From assembly GCF_018143015.1 (NCBI RefSeq), contig NC_054754.1, positions 23,424,758 through 23,488,757 on the forward strand: DNA of 64,000 nt, read 5' to 3'. The notes under the pieces were generated by a model that searched no databases, was not told the origin of the DNA, and saw nothing but the letters and a program-made list of their open reading frames with translations. The DNA comes from Lytechinus variegatus. Lineage: Eukaryota; Echinodermata; Echinoidea; Temnopleuroida; Toxopneustidae. Below are positions 35,400 to 46,100 of the stretch, one piece after another (position 1 is the stretch's first letter; each line of letters starts with the position of its first letter). Made by a program: the position numbers and the translations under genes.

Positions 35400-36415
35400 A
35401 CCTGCTGATTTAGCACTGGGGTACACAAGCCAGGGTTATGCCCAGTGCATGCCCCCCGAATGTTCTACGTACAACCAAGATATAAAAAAATGAAGGGAAT
35501 TAAAGAAACCAAAATTAGGAAAAGTGTAATTAAGGTAAGATATCTGTCTCAAATTTAGATTTGCACGAAAGGTTTTTTCTCGCTTGCTTTATTCGCTTGG
35601 AACATATAAAGCAACTTTATTCCCACGTGCCATATGTTTCGGCCTCTTTCTTTCTACTATTTCATTTTTTTTACTCATCATGCTCCTGCCACACAGGGGT
35701 TTGCCCTAATGCATGAACAATCATTAAAAAATATCATTTTTCATGTGACTGGGAATTTTTTGCTCTACCCCTCCCCCCTCCTCGATCCCTGTATCGATTT
35801 GACTTGACATGGGCCTATACCTGATGTATTCTGCTTCAATATAAAATCATAACGGATAGAACGCCTTGAATACAGGCCAAACAGCCTAACGACACACACA
35901 CACACACATTGCCGTGTCACGTGACAATCAGTATTAAACGAGGATGTGTACAACCCTATGGCGACAAGGCTAGTCGCAAAAGTTGAGCAAGTTCTGGACG
36001 AATAGGCTTCAATACCCCAAGAAAAGAAGTAGTATCTAGGGACTAATTAAAAATAGTTTTCTTAATGGAGTTCCATGTTAAAATCTAGTAATTTAAGTCC
36101 AACTTTTAATTCGCGTGCACTCACATTTTTAACACAGGAATTAATAGGCACGGTGCCTAGAGTGTCATCTACCAACACACCTAAATTTAAAAAAAAAACA
36201 ATCAAATATATTTCAATTTATTGCACTGAAACCAAGTGGGGGTGGGGGGGAGGCAGGCAAATCAATGGACAGGTGGAACGCTTAATGCCCCCTCCGGACT
36301 TTGTCTGCGAGAGCATAATTACAGAGGAGCTGAATTTGAAGAGGGCCTGAATCAAGACTGAAACATCGCAATACGTGTAAGTGGAGTAGGCTAGGGCACT
36401 CACACTAGTACGAGG
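35400..36415. other. Gene-free stretch between two C/G-capped elements
   Basis: Unique DNA with (AC)n at 35892. 36165-36245 carries a fragment of the dispersed repeat described at 28690 (catctaccaacacacctaaa). Confidence 0.5.
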
Positions 36416-36970
36416 CCCGGGGGGGGGGGCACTCAGTATATAATGCATAGTGGGTATGTGCCGCGGAGGGGACCCCCATTTTTACACCCAAATTTCCGTT
36501 CCAAGCCAAGGCATAGCATTTTTGTCTTATTGAGAAAAAAACAAAGAAAGCTGCTCCAAGGCAAAGCATTTTGTTCTCATCTAGAAAAAAGAAGAAATTC
36601 GCTCCAAAGCTTCGCATATTTTTCGTTACGCCATTCCAGTCGCATTGATCTGCTGCAATTTTGGTGAAAAGCGGCCACAGAGCGCTGTCCGACCATCGTC
36701 TCTGAGCGAGCGCACCCGGCGGAGGCTGCGCTAGCTGCATCACGGATGCCCGTTCCATAGCCTATAGGGATGCATACGCACGTACTCACACGCTGGCGAT
36801 CGATCCGTTCCAACTTCCAAGGACCCCCATTTCACAAAATTTTAGTTCCAAACCCCGTTCCGAGGACCCTCCTTTTTACAATACTCCCGCTCCAAGCCCA
36901 AGGCCCCCGTTTTTGTCTCTCCTGCGGCACACCCCCACCACTTTTTTGTTCAAGTGCCCCGGCCCCGGGG
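36416..36970 (+). mobile_element. C/G-capped element, copy 3
   Basis: Same ends (CCCGGGGGGGGGGCACTCAG / CAAGTGCCCCGGCCCCGGGG) and word structure, but more diverged: extra bases such as ccaagccaaggc and a longer segment at 36680-36730. Confidence 0.8.
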
Positions 36971-37064
36971 TATGAGGTTAGTGAGGCTGGGTAAACTTGC
37001 GCCAAGTTGCGGCCAATTTGCGGCCAAGCCCGCCCAACATGCCCAAACTGTTGAATAAATTTGT

Positions 37065-38308
37065 TATTTCAAATTAAAAAAAAATATATTTGTCATCTGA
37101 TTTCAATGAAATTTTCAGCATTTTGCTCTGTATGAATTTTACATTATTTGCTAAGTTCTAGGCCAAAATATCTTCAGCCTGTATAATTCCTCACCATTTT
37201 AGGTGTGCAGAAAAGACCAATCCCCCCCCCCCCCCCCTTTGTCTGACTACAGTACACAAACTTGAATACATGGGACTATAATTTTTACAGTACACAGCTT
37301 CTTGCAAATGAAAGTAGCAGGTATGGCAACCACTACGATTTCCCATTTTGTTTTCAACGTAATTCAAACATAGCTGAACTTACGAATGCAATGTCCGTCC
37401 ACATTCTACTAATTAGAGAAGTTGTTTGCAGCTCTTGTTGGCATGAATAACCATGATAACGTGAAATCTAAGCTAAACAGGAAAGGTTCACCAACATGCC
37501 GACCTGTGAGTGTGACCGTCCCGCGGCCGGATATCGATCGATCGAAGATCGGCTTGAGCAAGGTGCAGCCAATCAGCGACGATCTCATATACCCTGCCAG
37601 AAAGAGGAGACAGAATTATTTTACATGGACGGAATTTTTTGTGATGTGACACAAAATCATTTCGTCGACAGAATTTTTTGTGATGTGACACAAAATCATT
37701 TCATCGACGGAATAGATATTCGCAACGCAACGAAATGAATTTTGAGGACGCAATTTTATTCCGTCTCGACGAAATTGATTATAAGTGTGACACAAAATAA
37801 ATTTCGTATACGAAATCACACTGCATCATGACGAAATGAATTTCGTTGGAGTGAAACACAAATTTTCCTACAGAATTTTCCTTTGAACACTTGGGGTGCC
37901 ATTTCGTTAGATCAAAATTCATTTCGTGTGTACGAAATAAATTTTGTGGACGAAATTACATTTTGTCTCGACGAAAATTTATTTTGTGTGACAAGAATAA
38001 TTTCGTATACGAAATAAAATTGCATCATGACGAAATCATTTTCATATGAACAAAAAAACTTTTGTGTACGGAATGGCGTGAATTGGACGGAGTATGGCAC
38101 GCCAAAAAAAGTTTGTGGACGCAATTACATTTCGTCTAGACGAAATTTTTTTCGTTGAGACAAAATTAATTTTGTGTGTCACAAAATAAATTTCGTGTAC
38201 GAAATAAAACAGCGTCATGACGAAAAGATTTTCGTCTGAATAAAAACACATTTTGTGTACGGAATTGCTTGAATTGCACAGAATATACTGGCGGACACTT
38301 GGCGCCCC
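37065..38308 (-). mobile_element. Dyad-string element, copy B (inverted relative to A)
   Basis: The reverse complement matches 6925-8205 almost throughout, including the non-repetitive part (gctgattggctgcaccttgc, gcttagatttcacgttatt). Its outer 100 bp (37075-37190) resembles the arm of the ATGGTCCAGG foldback family, suggesting the element landed in or carries part of one. Confidence 0.8.
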
Positions 38309-38546
38309 ATAGCTTCTCGCCTTCACAAAACCAGGAGTTAAATTCAGTGCAAGGTTGGCAAGCATCTTTCTATGAAAAGCTTCTGAGACTGACACTGACC
38401 TTTCCTTATTAGCAGGTTGTTGGGACATTTTGAGCTCCAGTTATTGACATGGGTGGTTTGGATAACTGTAATATTACCCCTTCTAAATGCAGCTTGGTGA
38501 GCCTGTGCTTGAAGGAAAGAGGTTTTTTTTCCTCATTCTCTCTCAT
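38309..38546. other. Short unique stretch with a minus-strand open frame
   Basis: On the minus strand an ATG near 38428 starts MSQQPANKERSVSVSEAFHR and KMLANLALNLTPGFVKARS before the frame enters the dyad-string element. Composition is coding-like but it has no donor and no recognised relatives. It is not called as a gene. Confidence 0.3.
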
Positions 38547-39086
38547 ACCCTTTTTACACAGGATTTTCTTAGACCCGGACTATCGCTAACCCCGTACTAT
38601 CCTTAACCCCGTATTATTTTTTTTCCTTTTCACACATGCCAAATTGTTATTGCTAACCCCAGATAAGGAATGCTTGCTTTTCACACACGAAACTCGCTAA
38701 CCCCGGACTAGTGGTTTTTGTCGATCATTCGTAGTACAAGTACTTCACTCGTACCCTTTTTACACACGCTAAAGTTTCCTTAACCCCGTACTATAGGTGG
38801 GGCTAAATTGCCATTTAGCCCCACCTATAGTACGGGGTTAAGCTTAGCCCACTTTCGTTTTACACTAGCGATCTTAACCCCGTACTATCGCTCTTAGCAC
38901 CGCAATTGCTGGGATAACCCTGCTTTTTTGCAGGGCCAAATAATCCCGTACTAAAGGTGGGGTTAGCCCACTTTGCCAAAATGCTGTGTAAAAAGAAAGT
39001 GGGCTAAGCTTAACCCCGTACTATAGGTGGGGCTAAATGGCAATTTAGTACGGGGTTAAGGAAATTTTAGCGTGTGTAAAAAGGGT
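38547..39086. mobile_element. Foldback element built of TTAACCCCGTACTATAG words
   Basis: The ends ACCCTTTTTACACA and TGTGTAAAAAGGGT are inverted. The interior repeats taaccccgtacta(t) and its complement many times, plus aggtggggctaaattg. cccttttTACACACGCTAAA recurs inside at about 38752, so arms are nested in arms. It is non-coding. Confidence 0.8.
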
Positions 39087-39344
39087 CTCAATGATAAGAT
39101 CTGTGCAGAAACCAGAGACCATTTGATCATTGAGTAGCACTGAAGAAAGATGTGAAGAAATTGAGTGTTCGTTGTATGATAGACAAGATAACAGCATCTT
39201 CAGAGAGAGAGAGAGAGAGAGACTGACGTGGACATTAGGGGAGAGAGACATGCAGACTCAGCAGATTGTGACAAAAATTGAGAGAAATTAATAATAGGCA
39301 TAGAAAGTCCTCTGCGTATGATTTGTTTTAAATGACAGGGGCCG

Positions 39345-39613
39345 TCTTAATTACAAATAGTTGCGATTGATCGGATCGTAGCAACTATGGAAAGCCAGCA
39401 AAGTCAACAAATAAAATACATGTTTGTTCACAAAATTTCTAGATATAAATGTATGTCCATAAATTCATTGATTTCTTGACAATTTGGTGTGTTCTCCTTT
39501 GTTTTCAAAGGACATTTTGCAAATTTCCTGTAGAAATAATTATGACACTGATGGATTTCCATAGAGTTCCAATTGATTGGATCAATCGCAATTCTATGTA
39601 AGACGGGCCCCAG
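39345..39613. mobile_element. MITE, GGGGCC/AAGCCAGCAA family, best copy
   Basis: ggggccgtcttaattacaaa begins it, and its inverted counterpart ctatgtaagacgggcccc ends it. Near both ends lie gattgatcggatcg and gattggatcaatcg. The body is shared with 6168-6450, 58019-58275 and 62775-62930. Confidence 0.75.
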
Positions 39614-39917
39614 ATCAGATTTTTAAGTCGGTCATTCATGCTTGCATTCTGTCAACACCAAAAAATAAAACCAGAGGATAAATGAATATCATCCAGTGCT
39701 CCCTCTGATAAGTTTGTGATTTTTATTTCTGCAAGGAATGAATGGTTTTTAGCATACATGTACATGTATAGTCGATTAAAGTGCATTCTCTTTGGTAATC
39801 AAGTATTTCCAGGTTTTAATTGTCTTTGTATCGTGTTCATTATGCTTCCATACTTGGTCAATCACATTTTCTTTTCTGTAACTAAATGTTAGTAACACTT
39901 TTTTTTCATTACTCCAG

Positions 39918-40106
39918 ACAACTTCCCTTCCGATACTATCCAGTCTCGTCCGCTACCCAGTACACCGACCCACGCTCAATCTCCAGATATCGCTGGATGG
40001 AACTCAACTGAAGATGTCTGCGGTGGTGATGAGCATGATCCTGATCTGTTTGTGGTCCTCTACGACTTCAATGGCGGAGTCGAGAACCAGCTCACGGTCA
40101 GAAAGG
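39918..40106 (+). CDS. ABL: Abl exon 1 of 9 in window: N-terminal linker and start of SH3
   Basis: The acceptor is ...actccag before 39918. The first two nt complete a codon begun in an upstream exon that I cannot find. The 62 full codons start [16 protein letters not shown], a segment resembling the SRPLP stretch before SH3 in fly Abl. They continue through AGWNSTED, equivalent to the ARWNSKEN cap region of vertebrate ABL, into LFVVLYDF, the first SH3 strands. The donor is GTAAAG at 40107, phase 1, and the split codon makes Gly63. Because the exon lacks an in-frame ATG and starts at a good acceptor, it is internal. Confidence 0.93.
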
Positions 40107-43100
40107 GTAAAGAAACTTTGTTTTGTTGCTTAACTGGGGGTAGGGGAGGAGGGTTTATTTCCAATTTGTAAAATGCCAATTTGTCCAATTACCAACTCGT
40201 CTACTATCATTTTGTCTACCATCAGTTCGTCCACTATCCACATGGTCTAATTGCCAATGCTTCCACTCACCATTTCATTTAAAAACCAGTTGGTCCAACA
40301 GCCATTTATGCCATTTGGTCTAATTAGACTATTAAAGTGTTAATTGTGCAGAGTTGCTAATTTTCCGGATTTTTCCGGAATTCCGGATTTTTTCCTTTGC
40401 TGAAAAATATTCCGGAAAAAAAATCGATTGTCAAAGTGAAATCCGTAAAAATTTCCCCTCCAAATCTTGTCACGGAGTTCGCTACGGAGAGCGCAATTTC
40501 AATTTTGGATGGCCATTTTGCGCAGACGGAAAATTATTAGCGTTGTGCGCAGCATGAAGTTTAGCACGGTACGCGCGAGCAATACATTGTAGCAGTTGCA
40601 AACGCCGCCCTATACCCTGCAGGGATACGGGTGTCAGCGCTATCTATCCCAGTCGGGCGATCGCCCGGTAGAACCGCTCGAAGCACGGCCCGGTGTGGCT
40701 GCAATTGCCTGCTGCTGCGTGAGTGATTGGTTGTCTACCGCGGGATTTCAGCTGAAAACCTATTTGCTACCATGAAATATGTGTTCTCTGGTGCGTATTC
40801 ATCAATTCATATGTGTGAACTATCCATCATTTTGATAGAAATTGTGATTTATCGATTTTCAATAGTATAGGATTGTCTTGTTGATGAGTACAGTGAGTGA
40901 AAAAGGGCACCCCAGCTGCTACATACACCCGTCCCGAGTCGCACCCATTGGCCGCAGCATATTAACCCGCAGCAGGTTAACCCGTACCGTAATGAGTACG
41001 GGTTACATGATTTTTTTTTTTTGAGCACCTTTCTTGCCTATGATATGAAGTTTATTATGTCATTAATTATTTGTTATGTACTACTGTAGATTAATGATTT
41101 CAGCCCTCTAAAGAATAAGAAAATAAGCTTCAGGGGGCTTCACCCTTGACCCCGCCAGGGGCCCTGGGCGGGCCCCTGGACCCCCGGCCTGGGTTTTCAG
41201 GATTTTTTTGAGCTATCAGTTAGCATCTCTGATTGTGCAAAATGAATAAAAATGAAATGGATATTAGACCAACTGGTTATGAGATGAAATGGTCATAGAC
41301 AAAATGGTGACGATTGGACCAAATGGTTGTTAGATGAAATGTTGATGGACGGAATGGCATTGGGTTAAATGAAAGTAGACCATGTGGCGAGTGGACCAGT
41401 CGGCATTAGACAAATCGGCAATTTACCGAGGAGGAGGGGGTGAGAGGGAGTTGTGTGAGGCAGAGTCCGAAGTAAAAACATCTGCAATATTTTTCTCTTT
41501 TAAATAAAACCTGTTCCAAAGCAATGGAAAGGGCTTTGGGATATAGCCTTTTTACATATCTTCCTGATATATCCAATTGACATTATTTTCTATTAGCAGT
41601 TGCAATTTACAAGCATTTGAATCCAGTACTAAATATTTGAATGTAGATGTTGGATATCACTCAGGTGAATTTTGAAGAAAAAAAACCCTGTTCAATTCTT
41701 GCATGATATTGATTTTTTTATTCAAAAATAACCTGTGGGATATGCCTACGGATATACATGAATGCATCATACATGTATATCGATATAGATCAATTGTATC
41801 CTACTCTTAGCAGGATATTCTATTACTATGCCTGAAGACATACATTTATCACAAGATATTATGTGCAATGGTACATAGACATTGATGCCTGTATGCAGGT
41901 TTAGATTTCTGAATCAATTTTTTTTTCCATCAGGACATCTTGCCCCTAAAGCAGAAACGTGTTTGCAAGCAAGTATTGGTTCATTTCAAATGTACATGTG
42001 AGCAGTTCAGGCTTGTTTAGACAGAAACAAAGTGGATGTGACAGGTGTCAAAAATACACTGAATGTATTAAGAATTTGCAGACAAACTATACACAGTTGT
42101 GCTCAAAAGATGGTGAACCCCACACACTCCTTCATGCTGAGTGTTGAATGTAGAAAACATACTGATGTAAGTACAATTTTTTGGCGATCCAAGAGAAACA
42201 GACTTTATTGAATGTACTTTTTCTTTCACCTGAATTCCCAATTGAATATCTCAAACAAGGTAGAACTTTAAGACTTTAAATTTTGGCCATTTTCTGTTGG
42301 GGTTTACCAACTTATGAGCACCACCGTATGTACATTGAATTCAAGGCAATGAAATACGGTGGACGAACCAGATGTTGAATGCGAGGCAATACAAAGCTGC
42401 GAATGAACCATTCTTTTTAAAAAATATTGCAAAAAGAATTTTCCAAATCTGCATGGACAAACCACATCAAACACGGGTGTCATCAAAATGAACAGTGTCT
42501 TGAGTTTATTTTTGCAAGTTACAGGAATTCTTGATGGTCTTCATCCTGTTTTATTTCATGTGTATGATCAAAACTTGGGCATCATTTTTTCTTCCATCGT
42601 CACATCAAAGTATCTGAACAAGGCTTTGCAGTAGCTTCATGTAATGTACACTCTCTGTATTAAAAAATCTCATTTTGGCATTTGAACAACAATTGCCTCC
42701 TTCCCTTGGGTTATGTTGCATCTTTATTGATCGTTCATTTATGTGTGTAATTTAATTTTGCGAGATGAGCAATTTCGGTTTTAGAAAACCTGTCAATCAG
42801 ATTGCTTTGTCACTTATTCCTGGTCATCAGTCACTGTTGGCTGCTATTCTACATTTAGCAATCCGGATAACATTTTATGTGGGTTATGTGGTATCAATAC
42901 TTTGTTTACACTTCTCCATTGAACCTGTAAAAATTGTTTTTAATTTACTTGTATTTATTTTAATTTGTAGTTTTATTTATACAGGGCAACATTGTCAGTT
43001 TCAAAACTGCTTTCCACATCACCGCTGTCATGATATACAATTTGTTATCATTAATATAATTGAATCAGTAATATTTACATGATCAATAGCACTTCAATAG

Positions 43101-46100
43101 TCACATATCTATCAAATATAGAACCCAAAAGAATTGAAAAAAGGACTAACAAAAAAATATATATCTACATTAAAATCTAAGCAATGAATAAATTGGTTTC
43201 ATCAAAATAAACAAAACCCTATAAAACAACGCCCCCCAAAAAAAATGAAAAAGTAAACAATATGAAATTTGTCCTAATTAAATTTAATACCATATTGCTG
43301 CTTTCCTTTCATTGGATCTTGTTGTTAACCGTTTATTTCTTTTTTAGGGCAGGTGCTTGGGGAGGGGGGTGTCCAAAAGGACGAAAAGGAACTAGATACA
43401 TGTAAACCGTTAATGAGTCAGCTGATGGAGCATTGACTTATTGATGTGATGAACAATCTAGGAAGTTTCGAATTAAGGGACAGTGTATTGGTACCAGCCA
43501 TAAACACCAGGATCCTGTTCCAATAAAAATTTGTACGATTATTGTATTACCGTGGCAACAGGGCTCGGTAATCAATCACAATCTTGGTGTCCATGGTAGT
43601 TTGAAAATGCCAAAGTTTATGAATTGTGGCCCTGCTGCTGGGGGGTATGATTGTAGTGCTTTTCCTATGCATCAGGTAAAAATATTAATTGGGGCTAGGG
43701 GCAAGTTAGCCCCCCAAATGCTCAAAAGAGCCCTGGAAGCTAAGGAAAGGAACAATGAAAATCCTCATTTATCTCAATTTTAAAGTCTTGATCCAATGTT
43801 GTAGAGTTAGGCAGTAAGCTGTGAAAAGTAGCCCCTGAAAATTGAATTGAATTGATTATATTTCATTCTTCATAAAAACACATACCCTGTATAAAAGTCA
43901 ATACATACAAATAAAAACAATGATGAACATATCAATATCATGGTTATAGATTAACATAAGAGAACAACAAAGAAAACAGTTTATGTCGAATGAGGGGTCA
44001 ACAAAACAGAGCAATTTGCCTTGTTGAGCGTTGACCCCAAAATAAATATGACAGTAAGAACTAAGAGGGGGGGGAAAGAAAAAAGTCAAAGATGTGGTAA
44101 ACATACATGTACATGTATAATATTAAGTTACTGAGTACAAGTTTAATAGAAACAATGGAAAGGAATGTTTAAAGTTTAAAGAAAGTTGATTCTCAAGATG
44201 ATAAAAACAATGGAAAGGAACGTTTAAAGTTTAAAGAAAGTTGATTCTCAAGATGATAAAAACAATGGAAAGGAACGTTTAAAGTTTAAAGAAAGTTGCT
44301 TCTCAAGATGAATAAATACCATTGATTCTTAAAATGAATAATACCGTAGATGAAATGTGCAGGTTGTCAGAGATTTTCTTGATATGCCATTGACTGATAT
44401 ATTATTCAATACCAATAGGTGGTTTCAGACCGCCTCGAAGTTCGCCAGTTCCAGGTATTCTCTGATCGGGAAATTTACCCCGATCAGAAAATACCAGGTA
44501 TTTTGGTAATGTGAAAGCAAACTACGCGTAATTTCCCCGAAAGAAAATACCCGCTAAATAGTAGGTACTTGGCGAAATTACGAGAACTTTCGTGGGAATT
44601 TTTCCAAGGTCGCAGGTATTTAGGCGATGTGAAAGCAAATTACGGGAACTTTTATCCCAGCGTGTCGTTGGGCGCGACGGCGTGGGTGGCTGCTGGGCAA
44701 GTGATTTTGAATCTCCCGCCTTGCCTGCTTATCAGACCACGCTGCATATGCTCGTAACTTCGGGAACTTATCCCGAAGGATGTGTTTCGGGGCGGTGTGA
44801 ATGCAGGAATAATTAACAGGTATTTTTTAGCCTTAAAAAGTTCTCGTAATTTAACGGGGATTCTTGTGATCGAGGCGGTTTGAGACCGCCTAGTGTCCTC
44901 TCTGATCGGTAATCAGTATGAAATTGTATATCTTTCCAGGTGACCATGTCCGTATCCTGGGCTACAACAAGGGTGGCGAGTGGTGTGAGGCCAAGAAACT
45001 CAAAAACGGCAAGACGGGCTGGGTGCCCGTGACGTACGTCACCCCTTTCAACAGCCTCGAGAAGCACTCCTGGTACCACGGCCCCATCTCTCGCAATGCG
45101 GCGGAATACCTCCTCAGTAGCGGCATCGATGGCAGCTTCCTGGTCCGGGACAGTGAAAGCAGTCCCGGTCATAGGTCAATATCCCTCCGTTTCGATGGCC
45201 GGGTGTACCACTATAGAATTAGCAGTGGGTCGGATGGAAAGGTTTGTATGAATATTTTTTTAAAGAAAAGTAATGGATCATCATTGCCTGCGTAGACCAC
45301 TCTAGTAGGCTTAAATGTGTGTAGACAAGAAAGCTACCCATTTCATGCATGAGACTGAACGCAAGAAAGCAACCCCGGAAGAAAAAGACTTACTAGTATT
45401 AAAATCAAACATGGTCTTGCTCATTCTTTCTTTGCTTCCCAAATTTGCTTCTTTAATTTCTTGGCCATACATGTATATAGAATAAAAATGATAACACAAG
45501 TTATTTTAGACAAGTTTTCATGACAGTTATTCAACCAACAGCATATATTGGGATATCTCTTTCAAGATTTTTATAGATGTTAAGAGATGAAAAAGAAAAT
45601 GTAGCAATAACCCTTGACCATTATTTATAAATTCTAAAGATCATCATACTCATGAAACAGCAGCACCTACACACATGTGTATCATTCACATGTGATTTTC
45701 AGATTAATGAGATGGCACTGATGGAAGTGAGTGAGGTCAAATTTAAGAAAAACAAGATATTAGAAGGATGATTTGCCAATAATTGGTTCATTGACCTCGT
45801 GATTGTGACAGATTAGTTGCATGAGTGACTTTAAGTTTGGGTTGGATTGAGCTGCAATGCAGTATTTACATGTACCTGTGGTTTATCTTCTAATGAGGAT
45901 TTGGGTAATGAATCTATTGTCGAGTCCTAATACTCATATTACTAACAGAGTTTGAAAGAAGGAACTGATTTTATGGATGCCAGTGATCATGTTTTTTACC
46001 GAAGTTTTTATTTACTATTACCATAGTTTGATTGCAAGATTTTAGGCATCAAAAGTCTTTTCAAATTTTTTTCAAATGCTGTGTGTAAGAGAAATGATAG

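Noticed and set aside
34960-35493. A 177-codon open frame in the second C/G-capped element
   Set aside because: High GC and repeated words keep it open. The other two copies do not preserve the frame, and it runs past the element's end into unrelated DNA.
38042-38428. A 128-codon minus-strand frame starting MSQQPANKERS
   Set aside because: Only the first ~40 codons are outside the dyad-string element and I found no donor or homologue. Noted as a weak possibility only.
44813-45172. Antisense 119-codon frame over the SH2 exon
   Set aside because: A shadow of the conserved sense codons; no antisense splice sites or homology.
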